This document shows positions 15,307-27,000 of a stretch of 64,000 nt of DNA, one piece after another. The stretch comes from Rheinheimera pleomorphica (GTDB lineage Bacteria; Pseudomonadota; Gammaproteobacteria; Enterobacterales; Alteromonadaceae), in the NCBI RefSeq assembly GCF_011634895.1, contig NZ_SIRR01000003.1, positions 1-64,000 of the forward strand, in the 5' to 3' direction. Within the stretch, counting starts at the first letter, position 1. The number at the start of each line of letters is the position of its first letter. The notes beneath the pieces were generated by a model. It had not been told where the DNA came from and did not search any database. It saw nothing but the letters and a program-made list of their open reading frames with translations. Position numbers and translations under genes: made by a program.

Positions 15307-18300
15307 ATGCTTAAAGGCTGGTTAAACGCTGTGTTGTTAAGCTTGAGTCTGGTAGTGGCGATGCCATTACTGGCACAGCCGGTATGCTCTGATTTATTTG
15401 CCGACCCCTCCGGCATTAACCCTAACCTGGGGGCGAATGGTATTTCCCCCTTTGACCTTGCCAACGTGCCGTGGCAAAACACGCCCTGGCCTGCCAGTGG
15501 CACTGTGCTGGCGGGCGGCAATTATTATTTCGGCTCACTCGATGTTGGCAACAATTACCAGTTGTCGGTGGCTGCAGGGCAAAAAGCCGTTATCTATGTC
15601 AATGATACCTTTGATGTGCGTAATTTTTTGCGATTGAATGCTAATGGCGATACCGAACAGCTGACACTCGTTGTGCGCGCCAATGTGGCAGTGAATAATT
15701 TAGTTGAAATTAATGCGTTAGTGTTTTCAGCCGGCAGCATCAGTATTAATGCACAAAATGTGATTATCGGTGGCCTGGCGGCAAATGGTGCGATAAGTGT
15801 TGGTAATTCCACCGTGGTGCGTGATGACGATGCCATTAATGCGCTGCAGCTGCCCGGCTTATGTACAGCAGCCGGATTGCCTTCTGCCAGAGCGCATTAC
15901 CCGCTGGACTTTTGCCCGGCACAAAATAATAGCATTGTTGCTGATCTCACTGGAAATTACCCGGCCACGGCAATCAATGCTGGCGCAGTGACCGATGGCC
16001 AGGTGCTGGAAGCGGCTGATTTTTCTGCCGCCGGCGGTGATTATATCAATGTACCTGCCGCAGCGCTGAATGGCTTAACCAATTTTACCGTGTCAATGTG
16101 GTTCAGGCTGGATGCACATAATGATTTCAAACAACTGTTTTCGGCCAGCAATAACCAAACCAGCACTGAACTGGAGTTCTATATCAACGCGGCTAATGAA
16201 GTCAGGGCCGGTGTAAAAGGTCAGTATGTTAATTTTGGCGGCGGCAGTGCCAGCCCGGTAGTGGCCAACAACAGCTGGACTCAGGCGACGTTAACCCGCA
16301 GTAATGATCAGCTATGTTTGTATTTAAACCAACAACGTATTAGTTGCCAAACAGTAAGTAATGCCAGCCTGAGTGTGAACCGGGCCGCAGTCGGTATTTG
16401 GTGGCAACGCAATGGCGCTTTTGATGACGACTTTCGAGGCGACATCGACGAAGTGTTACTATTTCAGCAAGCACTGACACCGGCGCAAGTTAGTGCGATG
16501 TATCAAAACCAGCTGGCGGGTAATAGCTTTGATGGCACTGCGCGCTTGAGTAGCTGCGCGCAGTGCTTAACCGACAGTTTTAGTTCCTCTCTGTCTGATA
16601 GCTGGGTAACGGCACGCAGCAGCGGTAATTTTACCCCTACGGTGGTTAATAACCGTTTACGTATGACACAGGCAGTGGCCAATCAGTCTACGTCGGCAAC
16701 TTACCAGCGTTTATATCCGGCGGCCGATAATCTGGTGGTGGTAGAGTTTGATTACTGGGCTTATGGCGGCAACGGTGCTGATGGCTTGGCGCTGGTCTTG
16801 TCTGATGCCGAGATTTCGCCGCAGCCAGGCGCCTTTGGGGGGCCGCTGGGATACGGCTTTAAGCCAGGTATTCCAGGCTTTGCCGGCGGTTGGCTTGGTT
16901 TTGGTATCGACGAATATGGTAACTACTCTAATGAAGGGGGGAGTACTAATGTTGGCCGGCGGCGTCAGTCGGTGGTGGTGCGGGGCTCAGGAGAAGGAAC
17001 AGCAGGCTATCGTTATTTGCGCGGTACCTGCAACAATGGTGCAACCAATATCAATACCAATTGCTTATCACCAGCGGTAGATGGCAACCAGAATACCCCG
17101 CATCGCTACCGGTTTATCATCGATTCGACTCAGGCTGGTACTACACTGGTATCAGTGCAGCGTGATACAAAGTCTGGTCAGGGATTCGAAAATCTCATCC
17201 TTCCATTCAACGTGCAAGAACAGACGGGGCAGGCTCCTGTGCCTGAGAACTTTTTCTTATCCATTACCGGCTCTACCGGCGGCTCTACCAATATTCACGA
17301 GCTGGATAATCTCAGCATCTGTGCATTGCGCTCAGAGCCGGTTGGCGTATTAATCGATCATTTTCAATTAAGCCATCCGGCAGAAATGGTCAGCTGTCTG
17401 GCGGCGGCGGTTGAAGTAAAAGCCTGTGTAAACCAAGATTGTTCAGATACCTACACTGATCCGGTTGCTGTAACATTAAGCGCCGATGCTAATGCCAGCT
17501 GGGTTGGTGGCAATACGATTACACTGAACAACGGCAGCGGCATTGCTTATCTGAGAAACCCGGCTATTGGTGCTAATCCGCAGGTGAGTATCGACGCCAT
17601 TAGCAGTGTACCTGCGGCCAAAGCATTTTTCCCCGAGCGCAATAGGTGCCTGACAGAGCCAGGTGGTACACCTTGTGAAATCCGTTTTGTTGACTCCGGA
17701 TTATTATTTGCCGAAGTGGATGGACAAGCGCCGGTAAATCATCAAACAGCAGGTGAAACATTTAATGGTGTGTTGCGTGCCGTACGTAGTAACACCACTA
17801 CCGGTGCCTGTGATGCAAGAGTACGCGGCCCTAAAGAAGTAGAGCTAGGCTTTAGTTGTGAAAATCCTGGCACTTGCATTTCTGGACAGCAGTTTTCAGT
17901 AGATGAAACGCCAATTGCCGCCAACGATGCTGGTACAGTTAACAACCGCACGACGCTTATGTTGAACTTTGACGATACAGGCTCAGCGCCTTTAGCAATG
18001 AACTATAGCGATGTAGGGCAGCTTAGATTACACGCCCGGCTGGCGCTGGCGGAGCAGCTGCCCGATCCGGCAATCACGTTGCAAACCAGCAGCAACGCTT
18101 TTGTCGTGCGGCCGCATACTCTGGCGGTGGTGCAGGCAACGCGCCCCGATGGCACAGCCAACCCCGGCACCACCAACTCGGGCGATGGTTTTATCGCCGC
18201 CGGTGAGCCGTTTAACGTTGTGATAGAAGCGCAAAATGCCGCGGGTGCCGCGACGCCTAATTTTGGCCGGGAAAATCCGCGGCAACAGGTTGAGTTAGCC

Positions 18301-19425
18301 TTTTCAGCGCTGGCGTACCCTGATACTGGCAGTAACGGGGTGTTAAATGCAGGGGCAACAGACTTAACGCAACCGGCAGCGAACGGCCGCCAGCAGGTCA
18401 GCAACGTTCGCTGGAATGAAGTGGGCAGTATCAATCTGCAAGCCAGGCTAAACAATGATAGCTATCTGGCGACGTCTGATGTTGCCGTTAAACCGGACAG
18501 CGCTGATATCGGCCGCTTTTATCCACACCACTTCGAACTGGTTAGCAGCGAGGTCACTAACAGCTGCAATAACATCTTCAGCTATATGTCGCAGCCGGCG
18601 CTGACGATTAACTATCAGTTGGCAGCAAAAGGGGCCGCCGGCAATACCTTGTTTAACTACCATTCAACCGATTATAGCGGTACGGCGGTTGCAACCGTGG
18701 TGGCAGAGCAAGATGCGGTTCGTCTGCCGGCAGATCGTTTCAGTGTCGTCGCGGCTAACTGGCAGCGTGGTGTCTATAATGTTGAGCAAGATAATGCAAG
18801 CTTTAACCGTGCAGCACAGCGAGATGGCCCTTATGCTGCACTGCAACCTGGTATAAAACTGCTGTTAGAGCAGGATGGCCGTGATTTTCAAAGCTACACC
18901 CTGGGCGCAGACGCTGCGGCGCTTGATGGCAGGTTAAATATGCGCTTTGGCCGTCTGGCGCTGGACAATACCTATGGCCCGGAGCACGAAAGCCTGCCGG
19001 TCAGGTTGCAGGCGCAGTACTGGCATAGCCCAACGCAGCGTTTTATCGATAATAGCGAGGATAATTGCACAGTGTTAAGCGCTGGCACCGTTGTACAGCC
19101 CGGTAGCAGTAATATAAATTTGCAGCTGCAAAAAGAACAACCTTATGTTGGTGCCGCGACGCTAACACTGCAAGCCAGCAGCAACCCGCAAGCGGCCTTT
19201 ACCGCGATGCAACAAGGCAGCAGTGTGATTGATGGTGTGCCGGCACTGCTGTTGCCGGCAACAGGAGAGCGCGGTCGCGGCGAGATGGAGTATCTGGCGC
19301 CGATCTGGTTGCAAGGCGACTGGGACAGCGATGGGGTATTTGACGACAACCCGCAAGCTGAATTTATGTTTGGTCGCTTTCGTGGCAACCCGCGGCAAAT
19401 TTCCTGGCGTGAACTTTTTCAGTGA
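15307..19425 (+). CDS. mshQ: MshQ-like large surface protein with lectin-type domains and DUF6701
   Basis: A 1372-residue exported protein, far larger than any other product of the locus. Signal peptide at residues 1-24. Next comes a region with MshQ-like beta repeats (about 50-190). A LamG/concanavalin-like domain follows (about 235-395: GDYINVPAAALNG, FTVSMWFRLD). A second legume-lectin-like segment (about 420-675) contains ADGLALVLSD and GWLGFGIDEYG. The C-terminal half (about 690-1372) is DUF6701-like and ends in the typical GDWDSDGVFDDNP...FGRFRGNPRQISWREL. Carbohydrate binding at the pilus tip is inferred from the lectin-like folds and the operon position; no binding residue can be proved by eye. 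It starts 1 bp after mshP and ends the msh operon. Confidence 0.85.
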   Translation: MLKGWLNAVLLSLSLVVAMPLLAQPVCSDLFADPSGINPNLGANGISPFDLANVPWQNTPWPASGTVLAGGNYYFGSLDVGNNYQLSVAAGQKAVIYVNDTFDVRNFLRLNANGDTEQLTLVVRANVAVNNLVEINALVFSAGSISINAQNVIIGGLAANGAISVGNSTVVRDDDAINALQLPGLCTAAGLPSARAHYPLDFCPAQNNSIVADLTGNYPATAINAGAVTDGQVLEAADFSAAGGDYINVPAAALNGLTNFTVSMWFRLDAHNDFKQLFSASNNQTSTELEFYINAANEVRAGVKGQYVNFGGGSASPVVANNSWTQATLTRSNDQLCLYLNQQRISCQTVSNASLSVNRAAVGIWWQRNGAFDDDFRGDIDEVLLFQQALTPAQVSAMYQNQLAGNSFDGTARLSSCAQCLTDSFSSSLSDSWVTARSSGNFTPTVVNNRLRMTQAVANQSTSATYQRLYPAADNLVVVEFDYWAYGGNGADGLALVLSDAEISPQPGAFGGPLGYGFKPGIPGFAGGWLGFGIDEYGNYSNEGGSTNVGRRRQSVVVRGSGEGTAGYRYLRGTCNNGATNINTNCLSPAVDGNQNTPHRYRFIIDSTQAGTTLVSVQRDTKSGQGFENLILPFNVQEQTGQAPVPENFFLSITGSTGGSTNIHELDNLSICALRSEPVGVLIDHFQLSHPAEMVSCLAAAVEVKACVNQDCSDTYTDPVAVTLSADANASWVGGNTITLNNGSGIAYLRNPAIGANPQVSIDAISSVPAAKAFFPERNRCLTEPGGTPCEIRFVDSGLLFAEVDGQAPVNHQTAGETFNGVLRAVRSNTTTGACDARVRGPKEVELGFSCENPGTCISGQQFSVDETPIAANDAGTVNNRTTLMLNFDDTGSAPLAMNYSDVGQLRLHARLALAEQLPDPAITLQTSSNAFVVRPHTLAVVQATRPDGTANPGTTNSGDGFIAAGEPFNVVIEAQNAAGAATPNFGRENPRQQVELAFSALAYPDTGSNGVLNAGATDLTQPAANGRQQVSNVRWNEVGSINLQARLNNDSYLATSDVAVKPDSADIGRFYPHHFELVSSEVTNSCNNIFSYMSQPALTINYQLAAKGAAGNTLFNYHSTDYSGTAVATVVAEQDAVRLPADRFSVVAANWQRGVYNVEQDNASFNRAAQRDGPYAALQPGIKLLLEQDGRDFQSYTLGADAAALDGRLNMRFGRLALDNTYGPEHESLPVRLQAQYWHSPTQRFIDNSEDNCTVLSAGTVVQPGSSNINLQLQKEQPYVGAATLTLQASSNPQAAFTAMQQGSSVIDGVPALLLPATGERGRGEMEYLAPIWLQGDWDSDGVFDDNPQAEFMFGRFRGNPRQISWRELFQ

Positions 19426-19628
19426 CGGTTCATCTGACTGCTGTATGCTGCGCGCGCCAGGCTGGCGGCAGATAAATAACGCCGGGGCTTGGTTTAATTG
19501 CATAAAAATGTAAGATAAAGCTATTCACTTGGCGGGGAGTTACATAGAATAACCCCAGCACTAATTACTACCCATGTGACGCCACAGCTCAGCGCTGTTG
19601 AGTGGTTGTTCGGCGCGCGGGCTAATAA

Positions 19629-20687
<1,059 letters not shown>

Positions 20688-20716
20688 CTGAGCACGGCCG
20701 CGGTGCTAGTACTGGT

Positions 20717-21568
20717 ATGAATCAAATTTATAGTCGGGGCCCGTCTTTGCCACTGCGGTTGTTTTTAGCCGTGGTGCTAAGTGCTGGCCTGATGTTCCTC
20801 GACCGCTTTACCGACAGCTCTACCCAACTGCGTAGTTACCTCACCAGTGCCGTCAGCCCGCTGTTTTATGTTGCCAGCTTGCCGCAAGCGCTGTTTTCCG
20901 GCGCGTCTGAACAATTTATGTCGCAGCAAGCCGTGCTGGATGAAAATGCCCGTTTAAAAGAAACCTTATTGCAGCAAAGCGGCCAGTTGCAGCTGTTGCG
21001 CTTTTTACAGCAGGAAAATGAAAAACTGCGCGCCTTACTGGGTTCATCGGCGGTTGTCAGCGGCGAGCGGCTGGTGGCCGAGGTGCTGGCAGTATATAGC
21101 CACCCGTTCAGCCATCAGGTGGTGCTGAATAAAGGCAGTAAAGACGGCGTCACGGAGTTTCAGCCGGTGATTGACGATCAGGGTGTGGTGGGCCAGATTG
21201 TCAGCGTTGGCCCCACCAGCAGCCGCGCGCTGTTAATTTCTGATAACACCCATGCGTTGGCCGTGCGCGCCGAACGCACCGGCGTGCGTGCTCTTGTTGA
21301 GGGTCTGGGCCAGTGGGACTTGCTGCGGGTTATGCATTTACCCCACAGTACCGATATCCGCGAAGGTGACCGCTTATTAAGTTCGGGCCTGGATGGCCGC
21401 TTTCCGGAAGGTTACCCGGTAGCTAAAGTGGTTCGTATTAGCCAGGACGCCAGCCAGCCGTTTATGGTGGTGTATGCCGAGCCTTATGCCCAGCTGGATC
21501 GGGTACGCCATGTGCTACTGTTATCTAAGCCAGATGCTGCAGTGGCAGCCGCTGCGGAGCTACCCTGA
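20717..21568 (+). CDS. mreC: Rod shape-determining protein MreC
   Basis: Bitopic cell-shape protein of 283 residues. One N-terminal membrane helix (about 12-28), a coiled coil with ENARLKETLLQQ and QENEKLRALLG (about 75-112), then the periplasmic double beta-barrel domain (HQVVLNKGSKDGV, DQGVVGQIVSV, SGLDGRFPEGYPVAKV). It connects MreB to the periplasmic synthases. It lies 29 bp after mreB and overlaps mreD by one base. Confidence 0.97.
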   Translation: MNQIYSRGPSLPLRLFLAVVLSAGLMFLDRFTDSSTQLRSYLTSAVSPLFYVASLPQALFSGASEQFMSQQAVLDENARLKETLLQQSGQLQLLRFLQQENEKLRALLGSSAVVSGERLVAEVLAVYSHPFSHQVVLNKGSKDGVTEFQPVIDDQGVVGQIVSVGPTSSRALLISDNTHALAVRAERTGVRALVEGLGQWDLLRVMHLPHSTDIREGDRLLSSGLDGRFPEGYPVAKVVRISQDASQPFMVVYAEPYAQLDRVRHVLLLSKPDAAVAAAAELP

Positions 21569-22050
21569 TGCGTAAACCAGAACGACTGGGCTTTATTTAT
21601 CTGTCGGTGTTTGTCGCCTTACTGCTGACGGTGATGCCGATGCCTCAAATGGTGAAACTGGCGCGGCCCGACTGGGCGTTACTGGTGCTGATGTACTGGG
21701 CGATGGCCTTGCCACAACGGGTCAGTGTGCTGACCGCCTTTTTTACCGGCTTTATTGTCGACGTGCTGGTGGGCACCGTGCTGGGCGTAAATGCGCTGGC
21801 CTTTGCGGTGGTGATCTTTGTTGTGGCGCAGCACCATCTTAAAATCCGCAATTTCTCTGTGGTGCAGCAGTCGTTGTTGCTGGGCTTGTTGCTGGCACTG
21901 TATCAGCTACTGTTATTCTGGCTTAGCCATTTTCTTACCGGGGTCTATTTCCGGCCGCAGTATTTATGGCCGGTACTAACCGGTATGCTGGTGTGGCCCT
22001 GGTTATTCTGGCTATTGCGCCGCTACCGGCGACAGTTAAAAATCCAATGA
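21568..22050 (+). CDS. mreD: Rod shape-determining protein MreD
   Basis: Small polytopic inner-membrane protein of 160 residues with about five membrane segments. The block [18 protein letters not shown] and the segment [22 protein letters not shown] are characteristic of MreD. It overlaps mreC by one base and precedes maf by 10 bp, the order seen in E. coli and Vibrio. Confidence 0.96.
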   Translation: MRKPERLGFIYLSVFVALLLTVMPMPQMVKLARPDWALLVLMYWAMALPQRVSVLTAFFTGFIVDVLVGTVLGVNALAFAVVIFVVAQHHLKIRNFSVVQQSLLLGLLLALYQLLLFWLSHFLTGVYFRPQYLWPVLTGMLVWPWLFWLLRRYRRQLKIQ

Positions 22051-22060
22051 ATTCTTTGTA

Positions 22061-22636
22061 ATGAGCTACCCCGATATTGTTTTAGCGTCTTCTTCTCCAC
22101 GCCGGCGTGAATTGTTGGCCCAGCTGGGTGTTAATTTTACCCTGGTGAGCGCTGATATTGATGAAACGCCACAGCCGGGCGAAACACCCGTGGCCTATGT
22201 ACAGCGTCTGGCCCAGCAAAAAGCCCGTGCCGGCTTAGCCCGTTTAAGCCAGCCGATGCCAGTGCTGGGGGCTGATACCATAGTGGTGGCCGATAACCAA
22301 ATCCTCGGTAAACCGGCCAACTTTGCCGACTTTAACCGCACTATGCAGCTGTTGTCCGGCCGTTGTCATCAGGTGATGACAGCCATAGCACTGCTTAACC
22401 ACCAGCGCTGCCTGACACAGCTGGTGACGACCGATGTTTGCTTTCGTCAGCTGCAGATACACGAGATAGACCACTACTGGCACAGCGGTGAACCGCAGGA
22501 CAAAGCCGGTGGTTACGGTATTCAGGGCCTGGCGGCAAAGTTTGTCCGGCGTATTAATGGCAGCTATACCGGCGTGGTTGGGCTACCCTTGTGTGAAACT
22601 GAACAGTTATTGCAGCAGTGGCAGGAGCAAGCATGA
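22061..22636 (+). CDS. maf: Maf/YhdE nucleotide pyrophosphatase
   Basis: Maf-family house-cleaning pyrophosphatase of 191 residues. It carries the N-terminal [11 protein letters not shown] motif, the catalytic region LGADTIVV, and [11 protein letters not shown]-type block [17 protein letters not shown]. The YhdE branch hydrolyses dTTP/UTP and modified pyrimidine nucleotides, and location beside mreD and rng is that of E. coli yhdE. It overlaps the rng start by 4 bp. Confidence 0.95.
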   Translation: MSYPDIVLASSSPRRRELLAQLGVNFTLVSADIDETPQPGETPVAYVQRLAQQKARAGLARLSQPMPVLGADTIVVADNQILGKPANFADFNRTMQLLSGRCHQVMTAIALLNHQRCLTQLVTTDVCFRQLQIHEIDHYWHSGEPQDKAGGYGIQGLAAKFVRRINGSYTGVVGLPLCETEQLLQQWQEQA

Positions 22637-24099
22637 GTGCAGAATTACTGCTAAACGTAACCCCCAGCGAAACCCGGGTGGCATTAATTGAAAACGGCGT
22701 GCTGCAGGAGCTGCATATCGAGCGTCAGGCCAAGCTGGGGCTGGTGGGCAACATCTATGTGGGCAAAGTCAGCCGGGTGCTGCCGGGCATGCAGGCTGCT
22801 TTTGTTGATATCGGCCTGGATAAAGCCGCGTTTTTACATGCCTCCGATATCGTGCAACACGACCCACTGGCCGAACTGGACGGCAAACCGGCGGTCAGTA
22901 AAGATATCCGTGTACTGGTGCGCGAGGGGCAGTATCTGCTGGTGCAGGTGGTGAAAGATCCGCTGGGTACCAAGGGCGCGCGGTTAACCACCGATATTAC
23001 GCTGCCATCGCGTTATCTGGTGTTTATGCCCGGCTCACCGCATGTTGGCGTGTCGCAGCGGCTGGAAAGCGACACCGAGCGCCAGCGCTTAAAAGATATT
23101 GTCAGCCAGTATCTGGATGACAGCGGCGGCTTTATTGTGCGTACCGCGGCTGAAGGTGCAAAAGAAGAAGAACTGGCGCAGGATGCCCGCTTTTTGAAAA
23201 AGCTTTGGGCCAAGGTCATTAAACGCAAGCAAAAAACCCGTAAAGAAGGCGTAGTCTATGAGGATCTTACGCTGGCCTATCGCATACTGCGCGACTTTGT
23301 CGGCGCTGAGCTGGAACGGATCCGCATTGACTCCAAGTTAACCTTTGGCCAGCTGACGGCCTTTTGCGAAGAGTTTATTCCGCATTTATCGCCACTGCTG
23401 GAGTACTACCCCGGTGAGCGGCCGATTTTTGATATGTTTGATGTGGAAAACGAAATTCAGCGCGCACTGGAGCGCAAAGTGCCGCTAAAAAGCGGCGGCT
23501 ATCTGATTATCGATCAGACCGAAGCGATGACGACAATAGACGTGAACACCGGCGCCTTTGTTGGTCACCGTAATTTGGAAGAAACCATCTTTAATACCAA
23601 TACCGAAGCCACCCAGGCAATAGCACGCCAGCTGCGGCTGCGTAATTTGGGCGGTATTATTATTATCGACTTTATTGATATGCAAAGCAGTGAGCATAAA
23701 AAGCGGGTGTTTCACAGCTTAGAGCTTGCACTGGCGCGGGATAGGGCAAAAACCAATATTCACGGCTTCTCGGCGCTGGGGTTGGTTGAGATGACCCGCA
23801 AAAGAACCCGCGAAAGTTTGGAACATATTCTCTGCTCTGAGTGTCCAGTATGTGAGGGGCGTGGCAGTTTAAAAACGGTGGAAACCGTCTGTTTTGAAAT
23901 ACTGCGTGAAATTGTGCGGGTAAACCGGGCCTACGCCGCCGACAAATTTGTGGTTTATGTGTCACCGGCAGTCAAAGATGCGCTGACCAATGATGAGTTT
24001 CATAGTCTGGCAGAACTGCAGGTGTTTATTGGTAAGCAGATCAGTATTCATACCGAACCCTTATATACGCAGGAGCAATTCGACGTGGTGATGATGTAG
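22633..24099 (+). CDS. rng: Ribonuclease G
   Basis: RNase E/G family endoribonuclease, 488 residues from the ATG at 22633 (AGGAGC ribosome site, ATGA overlap with maf), almost the E. coli length. The S1-like domain carries [18 protein letters not shown] (about 37-54). The catalytic DNase-I-like domain has [10 protein letters not shown] (D at about 303) and IIIIDFIDM (D at about 345). The zinc link [11 protein letters not shown] is near 403-413. RNase G matures 16S rRNA 5' ends and degrades some mRNAs. It overlaps yhdP by one base. Confidence 0.97.
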   Translation: MSAELLLNVTPSETRVALIENGVLQELHIERQAKLGLVGNIYVGKVSRVLPGMQAAFVDIGLDKAAFLHASDIVQHDPLAELDGKPAVSKDIRVLVREGQYLLVQVVKDPLGTKGARLTTDITLPSRYLVFMPGSPHVGVSQRLESDTERQRLKDIVSQYLDDSGGFIVRTAAEGAKEEELAQDARFLKKLWAKVIKRKQKTRKEGVVYEDLTLAYRILRDFVGAELERIRIDSKLTFGQLTAFCEEFIPHLSPLLEYYPGERPIFDMFDVENEIQRALERKVPLKSGGYLIIDQTEAMTTIDVNTGAFVGHRNLEETIFNTNTEATQAIARQLRLRNLGGIIIIDFIDMQSSEHKKRVFHSLELALARDRAKTNIHGFSALGLVEMTRKRTRESLEHILCSECPVCEGRGSLKTVETVCFEILREIVRVNRAYAADKFVVYVSPAVKDALTNDEFHSLAELQVFIGKQISIHTEPLYTQEQFDVVMM

Positions 24100-27000
24100 T
24101 GCATAAAGCAACGCGGCTGTGTTTTTATTGTTTACACAAGGTCTGGCTTGCACTGGCGGTGCTGCTGGTACTGCTGGCTGTGCTGATTTCCGTGTTGCGC
24201 TACAGTTTGCCTTATGCCGACAACTACAAGCATCGGATTGAACAACTCATTAGCGACCGCTATGGCGCCAGTGTACAAATTGGTGAGCTCAGCGCAGGTT
24301 GGCAGAAATTTGGCCCGGCGCTGCTGTTAAAGCAGGTGCAGCTGTTTGACGACAAACAAAACGTTCAGTTGCAGATCCGCGAAACCCGGGTGCGGCTGGA
24401 CTTCTGGCGCAGCCTGCTAAACCGGCAGCTAACGGCACAACATTTTGAGCTGAACGGCCTGACATATTATCTGGACAGCAGCAGCATTCTGGCCCGCGAC
24501 ATGCTTGGCAACGAGCCGCAAAACCCGTTAGACAACACACCGCTGCTGGATGCGCTGGAAAACCTGTTGTTTAAACAGCTGGCGTATTTCTCGGTGACGG
24601 ACAGCCAGCTGGTATTGCAAAACCAGCAACTGCCGGATCTGGTGCTGAATATTAAACAGCTGGACTGGAATAACAGTGGCAACCGCCATCAGGGCGCGGG
24701 CGAGTTATCGTTGGCCGGTGTCACCGCCAATACGGTGTCCTTTGTGCTGGATTTACACGGCGAGACCCTGGCAACGGCCTTTGGCCAGCTATATCTGCAA
24801 AGCGAGCGGCTGGATGTACTGCCCTGGTTTGCCAGTATGTTACCGCCGAGCCAGAAACTGCAACAGGCCAGTGTTAACTTTGCCGCCTGGGGGCGGATAG
24901 ACGGCGGCTTGCTGCAGCGGTTCCAGGTAGAATTGGCCGATAACAGCTTAAGCTGGCAGCGCGAGGGTGAAGCACAGCAACTCAGCCTGGGTCAGGGCCA
25001 GTTGTTATGGTTGCCCAAGGCCGAAGGCTGGTCGCTGTACTCAGGTGAATTGACCTTAGCCGCTGGCCAGCAACAATGGCAGGACTTGCAATTACAACTG
25101 CATTATCAGCAAGGGCAGTGGCTGGGTAGCCTGGATAATGTCTATCTGGATGCCATTACGCCGCTGGCGCATTTGCTGGCCGATGATATAACGCTGTTGC
25201 AGCAGTTAGTGGCATACCAGCCGGCCGGGCATTTACAACAATTGCAATGGCGTGTGACGCCAGAGCAATGGCAACTGGCCGGCCGTTTTGCGGCGCTGCA
25301 GTCGCAGCCATTGGGTGATATCCCCGGCGTCAAGGCGCTGCAGGGCGACTTCCTGCTTAGTGATACCGTATCGCGGCTGACACTGCAGGCTGAGCAAGGC
25401 GAGCTGCAATGGGACGGCTTATTCAGTGCGCCAACGCCGTATCAGCAGCTGTCGGCCACCGCCTATTTACAGTTGGACGATAGCGCCCACTGGCGGCTGA
25501 GTATTCCTAAGCTGCAGTTGCACAGCGACGATCTGCAGCTGGATGCCAGTATCCAACTGGATGAAAAACTGCAAATTCTGGCACGGCTGCAACAGCTTGA
25601 TGCGGCCAATGCTTATCGTTATTACCCGCAGCGCTATATGCCAGAGGCCACCCGCGATTATTTAAGCCGCGCTATTCTGGCCGGTCAGGTAAGTGACGCC
25701 CGCATGTTGTGGCAGGGTAAAGTCGCCGATTTTCCGTATCGCCAGCAGCAAGGGGTGTTCCAGGTTGATGCCCGGCTAACGCAGGGCCAGTTTGCCTTTG
25801 CCCCCGACTGGCCGTTGCTGGAAGACCTTAGCGCAACACTGTGGTTTGAAAATGCGGCGATGCAAATTCAGTCAGACGGCGGCAGCTTGCAGGGCATAGC
25901 GCTGCAACAGGGCGTAACCGCTGAGATAGCGGATTTATTTGCCGCCGACACGCTGGATATTACCATCAAGCAGCAGGTTAACGCGGCAGACGTGACTGAG
26001 CTAATCCTGCAATCGCCACTTAAGGCTCAGCTGGGGCAAACCCTGGCGCATCTGGGCGTGGCCGGTAAGGTAGACGCCGACGTTAAGCTGGCAATAGGCT
26101 TACGCCAGGCGGGCGTGCAGGCGACAGGCGAGGTTGGCTTTAGCGGTGCCGAACTGAATTTACAAGCGCCGGCGCTGCAGGTTCAGCAGCTAACGGGGCG
26201 TTTAGCCTTTAACAATCAACAGATCAGCGCCGATGGCTTGCAGCTGAACTGGCGTGGTTTGCCAATAACAGCGGCGCTGCAGGGCGACAGTAACGCTGAC
26301 GGCTATCAGCTGGCGCTGCTGCTCAGTGGTGAGCATAACAGCCAGCAGCTGCTGCAGGCACTGCATGCACCGGCGGCAACCTTAGTCGCCGGCGACACCG
26401 GCTGGCAGGGGCAGTTAGCGCTGCAACTGAACGATAGCGGCATACATTATCAGGCGCAGTTGGGCAGCACCTTGCAGCATACCGCCTTGCTGCTGCCGGC
26501 ACCCTATACTAAACCGGCCGATAGCACGACAGCCTTAACGCTGACGCTAACCGGCGACAGTACGCAGTCTGCCATAGCACTGAACTATGCCGACCAGCTG
26601 CATTTTAACGCCATGCTGCAGCACGCCAGCCAGCAGCTTAGCCATGCCCACCTTAGCTTGGGTGCGGCAGAGGTGGTGCGCAACAAAGCCGACTTTAGTA
26701 TCAGTGTTGACTTGCCGCAGTTGGACTTTCTGGCCTGGTTTGATCTGATCCAGCAGCAGCTTGCAGCCACTGAGGCGGGTAATACCGGGCTGTTTCCGCC
26801 GCTGGCCGCCGTGCGCGGTAAAATTGGCCTGCTGGATATTGCGCCGGGTATCCGGCTAAACAACAGTGTATTTGACGCAGAGCAGGGCGCAGCTGCCTGG
26901 CAGTTGCAGCTTAACAGCACTGAGCTGGCCAGCCGCTGGCAATTTAGTAAAGACTGGCAGCAACAGGGCATAACGGCAACCTTTGACTATCTGCGCCTGC

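Noticed and set aside
18003-18455. 150-codon minus-strand frame inside mshQ
   Set aside because: Shadow of the mshQ frame with no protein-like character.
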